Program-made: the position numbers and the translations under genes | Shown here: positions 20,002-28,534 of the stretch, in pieces | Position numbering within the stretch: the stretch's first letter is position 1 | How the letters are laid out: every line of letters starts with the position of its first letter | Source: Paenibacillus sp. BIHB 4019 | GTDB taxonomy: Bacteria; Bacillota; Bacilli; Paenibacillales; Paenibacillaceae | Length of the DNA stretch: 64,000 nt | Reading direction: 5' to 3' | NCBI RefSeq assembly: GCF_002741035.1 | Contig: NZ_CP016808.1 | Coordinates: 5,628,501-5,692,500, forward strand | The notes under the pieces: model-generated | What the model saw: the letters and a program-made list of their open reading frames with translations, nothing else | The model's database searches: none | Told to the model about the DNA's origin: nothing

Positions 20002-21981
20002 TTAAATTTTAAACTTATTCACTTCTTCAAAGAGTGCATGGGCATGCTGGGTCAGCTCATTTGATCGCTCAGAAATGCTCGAAATAAATTCAAACTGCTC
20101 CTGCGTCGAGGAAGCCACTTCTTCCGTCGAAGCTGCGCTTTGCTGCGACATGGCAGCTACACTGGCAATAACCTCCGAAATTTTGCCGGCATTATCGTCC
20201 AACTCCGCCGTCGAGACGGAGACGGCTCGAATTTGGCTGCCAATACCGTCAATGGATTGTTGAATTCGCTCGAACGAATCCCGCGTCTCATATACCGCTG
20301 CTACTTGCTGCTCCACATAACCTTCGGCATGGGATACCTCGCTTACGCTCTGACGGCTAGCTGCCTGGATTTCATCCAGCAGCACAATGATGTCGCCAGC
20401 GGAGCCAGTAGACTGCTCAGCAAGCTTCCTGACCTCGTCTGCCACGACTGCAAACCCTCGACCGTTCTCGCCAGCCCGCGCTGCTTCAATAGCCGCATTT
20501 AAGGCAAGTAAATTCGTTTGGGAGGCAATGCCGCGAATAACCCCGACAATAACTTCGATTTTTTGCGATTTATCTACAAGCAGGGCGATAGACTTGCCAA
20601 CGCGATCAATCGACTTGCGGTTGTCTGCTGCAAGCTTCACCTGATCATCCACAGCCTGCAAGCCAGCACTCATTGCGCTTCCTGCTTCATTTATCATCGC
20701 AACGGATTGTTCCACACTGTGGCTGATGCTGCGGGCAGATTCGCTCATTTCAGACAGCCGCTCGGAGCCTGCATAGACGGAATCGGCCTGCGAGCTTGAG
20801 CCTTTCGCCAGCTCTTCCGTTGCCAACGCGATTTGCTGAGATATCCGCTGCGTGTTGTTCGTATGTTCCTCCATTTCAACAGAGACGCTGTGAACCCGGC
20901 CAGCTGATTCGGCAACCTGCTGGAGCAGGGCGCTTAATTTATCTGACATGAGATTAAAGGCTATGCCCAGCTCAGCAAATTCATCCTTGCCTTTTAAAGT
21001 CACTCTCCCGGTAAAATCGCCTTCCGACATTTGGTGAGATATTATCCTCAGCCTATGCAGCGGTTTGGAGAAGCGCGTAGCTATAAAGTAAGAAGCGGCC
21101 ATGACGATAAGCAAGGTAGCTGAAATGATAACAATATATTGATTACGGAGCTTGAAATAATTGGCAAAAGCAAGCTTTTCGGAGATGACTGAGCCTACAA
21201 TCCAGCCGGTGCTAGGTATTTGGTTGTAGTAAAGCAAATACGGTTCACCTTCAAGGCTGAAGGACTGCTGGCCAATTGCATTAGCTTGCATGCCTGCAAG
21301 GAGCGGCTTCAGCGCAGCATTTTCCGCTGCGGACGTATTTACTTGCTGTTCATCAGGATGAGCTAAAATCATGCCCTTCTTATCCAGCAAAAACGCATAG
21401 CCCAGACCATCCAAATTAATTTTGCTTACCGTTTCCGTAATGGTCGAAAGCAGGAGATCGCCTGCAACGATGCCTTGGATGCCGCCGTTTTTGCCGTTTA
21501 CCGGCATGGCAATCGATACGGCGTATTGTTTGGACATCATATCCTGGTACGGATCGGAAAAGATGAGCTTATTCGCTTGCTTTGCCTCCATATACCATGG
21601 ACGCTGGCGAGGATCATAGTCTGCATCCGGCGACCAATCGGAGCCATTCATGAATGTACCGTCAGATTCGTAGCCAAAGTAAAAGTCGGACATGTTTTCT
21701 TTATTCGTGCCAAGATTCATAATTGAAAAATAATTTTCAGTAAGCTCGCCTTCCGGAATACCTTCCTGAATGACAAAACCGAGCGTTTCCACTACCTTTG
21801 CATTGCTGCTCAGCCAGCTGTCAAGTTGGTTGGCAGCGGAAGCCATCGTTCCTTCGAGCCGGGCATCTACCCCGCGGGCAGATTGCTTCTCAATGTGATA
21901 AAGCCCAGCTGCGACTAATGGGGTGGCAGCAAATATAACCGTTAGCACAAACATCAACATTAATTTCATTTTGAGTTTCAT
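20002..21981 (-). CDS. Methyl-accepting chemotaxis protein with dCache sensor
   Basis: A 659-residue receptor. An N-terminal membrane helix (about 7-28) is followed by a large extracellular double-Cache domain (about 35-275) with the [13 protein letters not shown] and [11 protein letters not shown] blocks, a second membrane helix (about 283-303), HAMP (304-357) and a long cytoplasmic signalling helix pair. The hairpin tip, with [20 protein letters not shown] and [15 protein letters not shown], is intact for CheA/CheW binding. The ligand is not predictable, though amino acids and organic acids are common for dCache domains. AGGGGTG lies six bases before the ATG at 21981. A sigma-D-like promoter is visible upstream, as expected for motility regulon genes. 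Confidence 0.94.
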   Translation of the reverse strand: MKLKMKLMLMFVLTVIFAATPLVAAGLYHIEKQSARGVDARLEGTMASAANQLDSWLSSNAKVVETLGFVIQEGIPEGELTENYFSIMNLGTNKENMSDFYFGYESDGTFMNGSDWSPDADYDPRQRPWYMEAKQANKLIFSDPYQDMMSKQYAVSIAMPVNGKNGGIQGIVAGDLLLSTITETVSKINLDGLGYAFLLDKKGMILAHPDEQQVNTSAAENAALKPLLAGMQANAIGQQSFSLEGEPYLLYYNQIPSTGWIVGSVISEKLAFANYFKLRNQYIVIISATLLIVMAASYFIATRFSKPLHRLRIISHQMSEGDFTGRVTLKGKDEFAELGIAFNLMSDKLSALLQQVAESAGRVHSVSVEMEEHTNNTQRISQQIALATEELAKGSSSQADSVYAGSERLSEMSESARSISHSVEQSVAMINEAGSAMSAGLQAVDDQVKLAADNRKSIDRVGKSIALLVDKSQKIEVIVGVIRGIASQTNLLALNAAIEAARAGENGRGFAVVADEVRKLAEQSTGSAGDIIVLLDEIQAASRQSVSEVSHAEGYVEQQVAAVYETRDSFERIQQSIDGIGSQIRAVSVSTAELDDNAGKISEVIASVAAMSQQSAASTEEVASSTQEQFEFISSISERSNELTQHAHALFEEVNKFKI

Positions 21982-22032
21982 TCAATCACCCCTATAGAAT
22001 TAATAAGATAGTGAAACTGTTACTTAAGGACT

Positions 22033-22059
22033 ATATCGTCAAACCATTTTGTTATTTTG
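22033..22059 (-). promoter_or_regulatory. Candidate sigma-D promoter for the chemoreceptor
   Basis: Read on the minus strand, CAAA, 15 bases, then GACGATAT, close to the Bacillus sigma-D consensus TAAA-N15-GCCGATAT. It lies about 50 bases before the start codon. The rest of 21982-22284 has no reading frame that I can support. Confidence 0.45.
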
Positions 22060-22177
22060 AGGCTAATTGCGCGTGTGGATTGATTTTTACTAAAATTTTA
22101 CGAATGAACTGTAGAAAAGAATATATGTTCCATTTTTTAATCGGCTAGCGCTTCTGCTGGCAATTAGCAGGGACATA

Positions 22178-22205
22178 TTGGGCAAAGCTGCCGCATACAT
22201 ATAAA
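22178..22205 (+). promoter_or_regulatory. Possible promoter of the small membrane peptide gene
   Basis: TTGGGC at 22178-22183 and TATAAA at 22200-22205 with a 16-base spacer; a weak match, supported mainly by position before the small gene. Confidence 0.3.
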
Positions 22206-22284
22206 GTGGGAGCGAAGTTTCAAGTCACTTGCAGAGGAGAAGCCGGAACGAAGGAGCATTTTGAACAGCAATGGAGGTATGAAA

Positions 22285-22365
22285 ATGAGCGCTGAGCTAC
22301 TCATTCAATTACTCGTGCTTGTCATCATGATCATCGGGCTGGCGAACAAATCGGGAAAGTCCTGA
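22285..22365 (+). CDS. Single-helix membrane peptide of 26 residues
   Basis: A 26-residue frame: MSAELLIQ, then a strongly hydrophobic stretch LLVLVIMIIGLA, then a basic tail NKSGKS. It would span the membrane once. A near-ideal GGAGGT sits six bases before the ATG at 22285, and a strong terminator starts 25 bases after the stop, so the piece has the layout of a complete small gene. An in-frame ATG at 22279 is directly against the ribosome binding site and less likely. I do not recognise a family. Functions seen for such peptides include holin-like toxins and regulators of membrane complexes, but nothing here decides between them. Confidence 0.6.
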   Translation: MSAELLIQLLVLVIMIIGLANKSGKS

Positions 22366-22389
22366 ATGCAAAATGCATAAGGAGGACGG

Positions 22390-22425
22390 AAAGCCGGAGC
22401 ATGCGAACTTGCTGCTCCGGCTTTT
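22390..22425 (+). terminator. Terminator after the small membrane peptide gene
   Basis: A perfect 11-bp stem AAGCCGGAGCA/TGCTCCGGCTT with an 11-base loop and a T-run. Confidence 0.9.
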
Positions 22426-22486
22426 TGGCGTGTTTATTAGCAAGCAGGCTGGGGCACAGGGGAAGACTTGCTTTTCTAACTGAAAG

Positions 22487-22521
22487 GTTATATACTTACA
22501 AATATAAAGTTACAATATAAC
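22487..22521 (+). promoter_or_regulatory. Candidate operator before the ring-cleavage dioxygenase
   Basis: GTTATAT at 22487-22493 and ATATAAC at 22515-22521 form an inverted repeat, with ACTT/AAGT half-sites inside it. The inner half-sites resemble those of quinone-sensing HxlR-family repressors, but no such regulator is encoded nearby. Tentative. Confidence 0.35.
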
Positions 22522-22538
22522 TCGAAAGGGTGTTTAGG

Positions 22539-23513
22539 ATGAACGTAAAAGGAATCCACCATCTATCTGCCATGACAGGGAGCGTATCCTTAAACTATAG
22601 CTTCTACACGCAAGTGCTTGGCATGAGACTGATTAAGAAGACGGTAAATCAGGATGACACTTCGGCTTACCATCTCTTTTATGGCGATGAGAGAGGCAAT
22701 CCGGGGACAGAATTGACGTTTTTTGACTTCCCCGGCATTGGAAGCAATCGTCCTGGCGTAAGCAGCATCTCCGGTACGTCGCTGCGGGTGGCGAGCGACA
22801 AGGCACTGGAATATTGGCTCCAGCGTTTTGACCAGCATGAGGTTAAACATTCGGATATTACGCCATTTGCCGGACGCAGCGTCATCTTTTTTGAAGATCC
22901 AGAAGGGCAGCAGCTTGCTCTTGTCTCGGATGAAACGAATAGCGGTGTTGCGGCCGGAACGCCTTGGGATCGCAGCCCTGTGCCGGTAGAATACGGAATT
23001 ACCGGTCTTGGTCCTGTAAAGCTGACCGTCCGCAAGCCTGATTCAACCGTTGCCGCCCTTAAGCTGCTGGGCTTTGAAGAAACAAGCCGCGTTCCTGCGC
23101 TCGTGGAAGGGCAGGAAGATATTATTATTATGCAGGCTCATGAGGGAGGCTCTGGCTCTGAGGTACAGGTAGAGCCGCGCAGCGATTTGTCGGTTGCTGG
23201 CCTTGGCAAAGGCGGCGTTCACCATGTCGCTTTCCGTGTAGAAGATAAGGAAGAACTACTGGCGTGGATCGACGTGCTTAATAAGGCGGGCTTGCAAAAC
23301 TCCGGCTTTGTAGAACGCTACTACTTCCGTTCGTTATATTTCCGCGAGCCGAATGGCATTTTGTTCGAATTAGCTACAGACGGTCCAGGCTTCGTTACTG
23401 ACGAGCCTTTCGAGACGCTTGGCGAATCGCTGGCGCTTCCTCCGTTTCTGGAACCGCGCCGTGAAGCAATCGAAGCACGGTTGAAACCGATTGATACGAC
23501 GCTAAAGTCATAA
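22539..23513 (+). CDS. VOC-family ring-cleaving dioxygenase
   Basis: A 324-residue vicinal-oxygen-chelate protein with two paired beta-alpha-beta-beta-beta modules (about 1-140 and 150-300). It opens with the family pattern GIHHLSAMTG and has the metal His pair in HHLS and later GGVHHVAF, plus a C-terminal metal Glu in NGILFELATDGPGF. It matches the MhqO/MhqA-like group that opens hydroquinone or catechol-type rings and helps detoxify quinones in Bacillus. The ATG at 22539 follows GAAAGGGTG; a GTG at 22530 is also in frame but too close to that site. It appears to be monocistronic. Substrate is inferred from family only. Confidence 0.88.
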   Translation: MNVKGIHHLSAMTGSVSLNYSFYTQVLGMRLIKKTVNQDDTSAYHLFYGDERGNPGTELTFFDFPGIGSNRPGVSSISGTSLRVASDKALEYWLQRFDQHEVKHSDITPFAGRSVIFFEDPEGQQLALVSDETNSGVAAGTPWDRSPVPVEYGITGLGPVKLTVRKPDSTVAALKLLGFEETSRVPALVEGQEDIIIMQAHEGGSGSEVQVEPRSDLSVAGLGKGGVHHVAFRVEDKEELLAWIDVLNKAGLQNSGFVERYYFRSLYFREPNGILFELATDGPGFVTDEPFETLGESLALPPFLEPRREAIEARLKPIDTTLKS

Positions 23514-23603
23514 GGCATAAGGCCTAACGAAATGAGGCTTGCTGAATTGTCATTGTTCTCCAAGTTCTTTTATACTATTGTATAAAGCGATTAGAATGGG
23601 GGA

Positions 23604-23858
23604 ATGGCATTGAAGCTGACAGAAGATGCTGTATTGGTCATTGAAGATGAAGATGTGTCCGGGATGTACTGTTATCGCGACCGTGATGGTATAGATTTCG
23701 TTGATGGCTTTAAATTTGAATTGCAGCTCCATGACATTGTCGTTAAGGCGGGAAGCATTGCCTCTGTGCAGTTTCCAGAAGATTTGTTCAATCAGCCGGA
23801 AGAGATTAGGCAGGCTGTATATACGGCGATTAAGGAATTAGAACAAGAAAATAGGTAA
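23604..23858 (+). CDS. Small acidic protein of unknown function
   Basis: An 84-residue acidic protein with alternating hydrophobic and charged residues, probably a small alpha/beta fold. A run of five G lies just before the ATG at 23604; an in-frame TTG at 23610 has better spacing to that site and may be the true start. A hairpin terminator at 23909-23944 closes the unit, and a weak AT-rich promoter area precedes it, so it seems to be a single-gene transcript. I do not recognise a domain. Codon use looks like that of its neighbours, which supports it as a real gene. Confidence 0.6.
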   Translation: MALKLTEDAVLVIEDEDVSGMYCYRDRDGIDFVDGFKFELQLHDIVVKAGSIASVQFPEDLFNQPEEIRQAVYTAIKELEQENR

Positions 23859-23908
23859 ATACTTGCCCAAAAGCTAATAAACACGCAACCCATTTATTAG
23901 GTTGGATG

Positions 23909-23944
23909 GAGCATTCGGAAGCTTTTCCGGATGCTCTATTTTAT
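23909..23944 (+). terminator. Terminator after the 84-residue protein gene
   Basis: GAGCATTCGGAA and TTCCGGATGCTC pair with one mismatch around a GCTT loop, followed by a T-rich tail. Confidence 0.85.
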
Positions 23945-24121
23945 TTTGCAGACTCGCAATAACGGGCTATTTGTCATATGAAGACAAGAAAATATTATAT
24001 TTTTTGTAACCATGTAGAAAATGAAGGGTATTTATGGTAAAGTTCCATTAAGGTCCTTTTTGAATGCGCTTCCATTAAGTCGCATCTGTATAGGACAACC
24101 TATTAAAAAGGAGGAATTGAA

Positions 24122-25288
24122 GTGACAAAGAAACGATGGTCAAAAGCTTTTTTAATGTGCTTGGCTTTTACTTTGCTGCTTGGGGGGATAAGCTTGGGGC
24201 AGGGGGAGCAGGTTAGCGCAGCAGACAATTATAAATTTGATTTCGGCAATGGCGGCGTGGCCTCTGGCTACATTGGCGTCTCCGCTACGCTCGGCTATTC
24301 GGCTTCGACCGGTTATGGCTTCAACACACCAGCCAACATGCAAAATGTAAGCGCTTCCGGTACTGGTGTAGGCAGTGATGCGGTACGCTTCCTGACATTC
24401 GGAACGAAGAGTGCTAATACATTTAATGTAGATTTGTCGAACGGCCTGTACGAAGTAAAGGTTATGCTCGGCAATACGTCGAGAGCGAGCGTGGCCGCAG
24501 AAGGCGTTTATCAAATTATGAATATGACAGGCAATAATGCGACGGACTCTTTTCAAATTCCAATTACCGATGGGCAGCTTAATATTTTGGTAACGGAAGG
24601 CAAGGTGGGCACTGTTTTTACGCTTAGCTCGCTGGAAATTACGAAAATCTCGAACAATCCGGTAACGAACCGGACGATTTATATTGGCGGCGACTCCACG
24701 GTTGCGAATTACTATCCACTGGCCAGCAGCGAACAGGGCGGCTGGGGGCAAATGCTGGAGCAATATGTAAACGGCAGCACGTTCAAGGTGCGGAATATGG
24801 CGACAGGCGGACAATTCGCAAGAGGGTTCCGGGATGATGGACAGCTGGAAGCGATATTAAAATATATTAAACCGGGCGATTATTTCATTCTCCAGTTCGG
24901 CATCAACGATACAACTGCCAAAAATGAAACGACCGAAGCGCAGTTCAAGGAAATTATGCGCGATATGGTTACTCAGGTCAAGGCGAAGGGAGCGACCGTT
25001 GTCCTTTCCACGCCGCAAGGCCGCGCTACTGATTTTAATGCGAGCAATGTTCACAGCTCAACGGGAAGATGGTACAGAGCCGCGACAATGGCGCTGGCTG
25101 CCGAGGAAAATGTGACGCTTGTTGATCTCAATGTGCTGAGCTCGGCCTATTTCACCTCCATTGGCCCTGCAGCTACGTTGAACCTGTACATGACAGGCGA
25201 TACGCTGCATCCAAACTACGCAGGTGCCCAGAAGCTCGCCCAGCTTGTGAAAAACAATCTAAGCAGCCAAGGCTTGAGCGGATTTTAA
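24122..25288 (+). CDS. Secreted rhamnogalacturonan acetylesterase-like SGNH hydrolase
   Basis: A 388-residue secreted protein. Residues 1-35 are a signal peptide (KKRWSK, hydrophobic core, cleavage near VSAADN). Residues 36-180 form a beta-sandwich domain of the type that precedes rhamnogalacturonan acetylesterases. The catalytic SGNH domain (182-388) has block I IYIGGDSTVA with Ser192, a block II Gly in TGGQFARGF, block III QFGINDT with Asn, and block V DTLHPN with Asp360 and His363. It should deacetylate pectic rhamnogalacturonan. The GTG start is fixed by AAAGGAGG seven bases upstream. It fits the plant-polysaccharide lifestyle seen elsewhere in the window but stands alone, followed by a terminator. 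Confidence 0.9.
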   Translation: MTKKRWSKAFLMCLAFTLLLGGISLGQGEQVSAADNYKFDFGNGGVASGYIGVSATLGYSASTGYGFNTPANMQNVSASGTGVGSDAVRFLTFGTKSANTFNVDLSNGLYEVKVMLGNTSRASVAAEGVYQIMNMTGNNATDSFQIPITDGQLNILVTEGKVGTVFTLSSLEITKISNNPVTNRTIYIGGDSTVANYYPLASSEQGGWGQMLEQYVNGSTFKVRNMATGGQFARGFRDDGQLEAILKYIKPGDYFILQFGINDTTAKNETTEAQFKEIMRDMVTQVKAKGATVVLSTPQGRATDFNASNVHSSTGRWYRAATMALAAEENVTLVDLNVLSSAYFTSIGPAATLNLYMTGDTLHPNYAGAQKLAQLVKNNLSSQGLSGF

Positions 25289-25290
25289 GG

Positions 25291-25337
25291 AAATAGCCGG
25301 TGTGCAGCGAGAAATTCGCGGCATGCCGGCTATTTTT
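25291..25337 (+). terminator. Terminator after the esterase gene
   Basis: AAATAGCCGG pairs with CCGGCTATTT, with an inner GCGA/TCGC stem, followed by a run of T. Confidence 0.85.
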
Positions 25338-25394
25338 TGTTTATTTTTATCCTGCATAGAGATTTGATATACTACTCAGACAGGAGGCTGAAAA

Positions 25395-25853
25395 ATGGAA
25401 AACACTTATGTTGTTGAGCAAGCGGGGATAGAGCAGTTGGATGAAGCGGCTACGCTATTTGACTTATACCGTATGTTTTATGGACAAGCCCCGGATGTGC
25501 AGGGAGCGCGACGCTTTTTATTCGATCGCTTTGAACAGCGGGATTCGGTCATCTTTTTGGCTAAGCACTCCGGGAGTGGGGAGGCAGCCGGCTTTACCCA
25601 GCTGTATCCTGCATTCTCCTCAATTTCAATGAAGCGTTCCTATATTTTAAACGATCTATACGTTTTGGAATCCCACAGAAAGCAAGGCGTAGCCCAATTG
25701 CTGCTGGATCAGGCAAGAAGCTACGCCAGCCTGCTGCAAGCGAAAGGCATTGAGCTCTCTACCTCAATTATGAATGTTCAGGCTCAGCGGCTGTATGAAC
25801 GCAATGGTTATTCACAAGATGCAGAGTATAAGCATTATTATTTAACGTTATAA
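25395..25853 (+). CDS. GNAT-family N-acetyltransferase
   Basis: A 152-residue GCN5-related acetyltransferase. The acetyl-CoA pyrophosphate-binding segment (motif A) reads LYVLESHRKQGVAQLLL at about 90-108, close to the R/QxxGxG/A consensus; motif B lies around MNVQAQRLYERNGY near 130-143. ACAGGAGG precedes the ATG at 25395. The acceptor substrate cannot be inferred. It is a single gene with a weak hairpin behind it, convergent to the EamA transporter gene. Confidence 0.88.
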   Translation: MENTYVVEQAGIEQLDEAATLFDLYRMFYGQAPDVQGARRFLFDRFEQRDSVIFLAKHSGSGEAAGFTQLYPAFSSISMKRSYILNDLYVLESHRKQGVAQLLLDQARSYASLLQAKGIELSTSIMNVQAQRLYERNGYSQDAEYKHYYLTL

Positions 25854-25895
25854 ACTAATTAGTTAATGCCGTAAATCATATGTGCAAATTCACCA

Positions 25896-25954
25896 AGCGG
25901 CTTGTTGTGCCTTATTTAGTTGAGGCGCTAGCACAGCCGCTCTGGCGGATTTTT
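25896..25954 (+). terminator. Possible terminator after the acetyltransferase gene
   Basis: AGCGGC ... GTGC pairs with GCAC ... GCCGCT with a bulge, and a T-run begins at about 25950. The stem is imperfect. Confidence 0.45.
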
Positions 25955-26051
25955 TAATATAAGAAGGTATCAGTTTTACACTTATGATCTTCTTATTTTA
26001 CCCTCTCGAAACGGTAGCTTTGCCGCCAGAGGACGGCGACGGCCGTTTACG
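25955..26051 (-). repeat. Diverged copy of the two-hairpin repeat, overlapping a gene 3' end
   Basis: Read on the minus strand, GTAAACGG...GTCGCCGTCC followed by TGGCGGC and a CGTTTC arm matches hairpin I of the copies at 1971 and 61030. It is followed by AATAAGAAG ... CTTCTTATATT, matching hairpin II. Hairpin I lies inside the last 17 codons of the EamA transporter gene, and its stop codon falls just before hairpin II. Confidence 0.75.
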
Positions 26052-26954
26052 CTTGCTGCCCAGCAGATTAGTGCCGACAACCCCTGCAATAATGAACAGC
26101 GAACCGATGACATGATACATCGTCAGCTCTTCCCCAAGGAAAAGGGCACCGCCCGCCATAGAAACGATCGTCGATAAATTGGTAAACACGCTCATTTTCG
26201 AAGCTTCGATCCGTCCCAAAATGTAATTGGACGTCAGAGAAGTGATGAGCGAGGAAATAACGCCCAAATAGAAAATGGATAGCAGGAATGATCCGCTGCG
26301 CAGCGGCGTAAGGAAGCTGCCCAGCGTCCCCGCAGTCGTGTGCTGCACCAATGATATAGAGAGAAACACGCCAAAACCAATCCCAAGCATCAAATACGTA
26401 AGTTCAGCTGGGCTAAAATGCTTGGAAAGCGAGCGTGCCAGCACGCTATAGCCGGCAAAAGCGAAGCAGGTCAGAAACAGCAGGGAAATGCCAAGCATAT
26501 TGGATAAGTCGATGCTGCTGCCCTTCATCATGAAAATGAACACAACGCCAAATACCGAGAGGAAAATCGATAGCTTTTGCAGCAAGGATGTCCTTTCTTT
26601 CAGAAAGATGGAGGCGATGATCATCGTCACAACAGGCGTAAAGGCATATAAAATGCCGCCTTCAGCGGAGCTTGCATGCAGCAGGCCAAAAGCCTGAAGG
26701 GTGAAAAAGCCGAGCGGATACATCGCTGCGAGCAGCAGCGCTTTAAATAGCGGTTTCCCGCGATAATTCAGCTTAATCATGCCCAGTGCTACAGGGATTG
26801 TCATGATGAGAAATGAAAATGCAAACCGGAACGTGAGCGTGTCCAGTGGCTGGGCGCTTCCGAGCGACAGCTTGGCGAATAAAAAGGAGAAACCGATAAT
26901 GACGGCATTTAATACAGCGAATATATAGGCGAGCTTAATACTTTTATCTTTCAT
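25998..26954 (-). CDS. EamA/DMT-superfamily transporter
   Basis: A 318-residue protein with ten predicted membrane helices in two EamA repeats (about 10-140 and 155-295). This superfamily exports or exchanges amino acids, purines and other metabolites. GGAAGGAAG precedes the ATG at 26954. The soluble C-terminal tail, from RKRPSPSS to VSRG, is encoded by a copy of the dispersed repeat, so the native end of the protein has probably been replaced or extended by the insertion. The gene is divergent from a MocR-type regulator, which often controls a neighbouring transporter or an enzyme of vitamin B6 or amino acid metabolism. Confidence 0.88.
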   Translation of the reverse strand: MKDKSIKLAYIFAVLNAVIIGFSFLFAKLSLGSAQPLDTLTFRFAFSFLIMTIPVALGMIKLNYRGKPLFKALLLAAMYPLGFFTLQAFGLLHASSAEGGILYAFTPVVTMIIASIFLKERTSLLQKLSIFLSVFGVVFIFMMKGSSIDLSNMLGISLLFLTCFAFAGYSVLARSLSKHFSPAELTYLMLGIGFGVFLSISLVQHTTAGTLGSFLTPLRSGSFLLSIFYLGVISSLITSLTSNYILGRIEASKMSVFTNLSTIVSMAGGALFLGEELTMYHVIGSLFIIAGVVGTNLLGSKRKRPSPSSGGKATVSRG

Positions 26955-26991
26955 AGGTATGACTTCCTTCCTAAGGTTAAGCGAGGTCGTG

Positions 26992-27098
26992 TTCGCGAAC
27001 GGCTCATCTGTTAATTTAAAGATAAACCATTCGGCAGTGCCGCACGATAGCCGATTTCGCGAACTGTATCAATACAGTTGGGCGATATGCGGTATAAT
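26992..27098. promoter_or_regulatory. Divergent EamA/MocR promoter region with palindromes
   Basis: A perfect palindrome AACTGTAT-CA-ATACAGTT lies at 27062-27079, just upstream of a TATAAT -10 at 27093-27098 for the MocR gene, so it covers the -35 position. TTCGCGAA occurs twice, at 26992-26999 and 27056-27063, the second touching the palindrome. These are good candidates for MocR binding sites acting on both genes. Confidence 0.6.
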
Positions 27099-27155
27099 GA
27101 TGGGAGAAGGAAGACAGCTAGAGCAGGAATAGGAACAGGAACAGGGAGGGGCAGC

Positions 27156-28514
27156 ATGAAAAAGTATTTTGCGATTTTGTCCGACATGGAAGGGAAAATT
27201 CGCGACGGGCATTACCGTCCAGGCAGCAAGTTGCTGTCTGTTCGCAAAGCTGCGGAGCAGTACGGATGCAGCACGAATACGATTACCCGTGCATATGCAG
27301 AGCTGGAGAAGCGCCATGCGATTTATTCTATCCCGCAGAGCGGCTATTATGTGGTGGACAAGGATGGCGGCGGAAGCGGGCAAAATGAGGACGGCATTCA
27401 AAGAGAGGGCATTGATTTTTCATCGGCATCGCCGGATTTGTTTGTGTTTCCGTATTTGGATTTTCAGCATTGCTTGAATAAAGCTATTGATACGTACAAA
27501 TATCATTTATTTACGTATGGCGATCCTCAAGGAATGGCCGAGCTTCGCGAAACACTCGTTCGCCATTTGGCTAATGATCAGGTGTTTGCGAAAACCGAGC
27601 GGATTTTCGTGACATCAGGCGCTCAGCAGGCGCTGGAAATATTGGCGAAAATGCCCTTCCCAAACGGCAAGCAAACCATTCTCGTCGAACAGCCGACGTA
27701 CAATCTTTATTTGAGGTTTCTGGAAATCGAGCAGCTGCCGACAGCGGCCATTGCCCGCACCACGGCGGGGATCAGCTTGCAGGAGCTGGAGCGTCTATTT
27801 CGCGACGAGGATATTAAATTTTTTTACACGATGTCGCGTTATCACAATCCGCTGGGCACGTCCTACACAACCGAGGAACGGAAAGCAATTGCTGCCTTGG
27901 CGAAAAAATACGATGTGTACATTGTCGAGGATGACTATATGGCCGATCTGGGGGTGGAACGGGGGTTTGATCCGATTTATAGCTATGATTTGACGGAGCA
28001 TGTCATTTATTTAAAAAGCTTCTCGAAAATCATTTTTCCCGGCTTGCGCCTTGGCGCTGCTGTATTGCCGGAACAGCTCATTGAAACGTTTTACCGCCAT
28101 AAAAAATACGGAGATACGTCATTTCTTTCCCAAGCGGCATTGGACATTTATATTAAAAATGGGATGTATGAACGCCATAAGCGCGCCATAAGCAGCCTGT
28201 ACACCTCGCGAATGCTGGTGCTGAACGAAGCGCTCGCACGGCATAATGGAGCAGGGCTTATTCAAGCCTCTGGAGTGAGCTCAGGCATCTACACCCAATA
28301 TAAACTGCCTATTACCGTTAATATGGAGCAGTTGATGGAAAGGCTAACAGCAAAGCAAATCCGGGCTGTCGATGGGAAAGGCTTTTATTTGCCGGGGTAT
28401 CTGGAGCGGGAGAAGTTTTTGCGAATCAGCATCTCCCGGGCCAGTGAAGGGCAAATCGATGAGGGCATAACGGCTATTGTGGAGGAAGTAAAGCGGGCTA
28501 ATCATTTTTATTAA
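27156..28514 (+). CDS. MocR-type regulator (GntR helix-turn-helix fused to aminotransferase fold)
   Basis: A 452-residue protein. Residues 1-70 form a GntR winged helix-turn-helix (LLSVRKAAEQYGCSTNTITR) and about 100-452 an aminotransferase class I fold. The PLP lysine is probably K291 in YLKSFSKIIFPG. Such proteins sense PLP or amino-compound aldimines and regulate divergent genes. ATG 27156 follows GGGAGGGG at four to five bases; the frame is open upstream but lacks support. It is divergent from the EamA transporter gene, with a perfect palindrome between them, which suggests control of that transporter and autoregulation. It ends 20 bases from the convergent metallo-beta-lactamase-fold gene. 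Confidence 0.9.
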   Translation: MKKYFAILSDMEGKIRDGHYRPGSKLLSVRKAAEQYGCSTNTITRAYAELEKRHAIYSIPQSGYYVVDKDGGGSGQNEDGIQREGIDFSSASPDLFVFPYLDFQHCLNKAIDTYKYHLFTYGDPQGMAELRETLVRHLANDQVFAKTERIFVTSGAQQALEILAKMPFPNGKQTILVEQPTYNLYLRFLEIEQLPTAAIARTTAGISLQELERLFRDEDIKFFYTMSRYHNPLGTSYTTEERKAIAALAKKYDVYIVEDDYMADLGVERGFDPIYSYDLTEHVIYLKSFSKIIFPGLRLGAAVLPEQLIETFYRHKKYGDTSFLSQAALDIYIKNGMYERHKRAISSLYTSRMLVLNEALARHNGAGLIQASGVSSGIYTQYKLPITVNMEQLMERLTAKQIRAVDGKGFYLPGYLEREKFLRISISRASEGQIDEGITAIVEEVKRANHFY

Positions 28515-28534
28515 CACAGATGAGCTATATTCCT

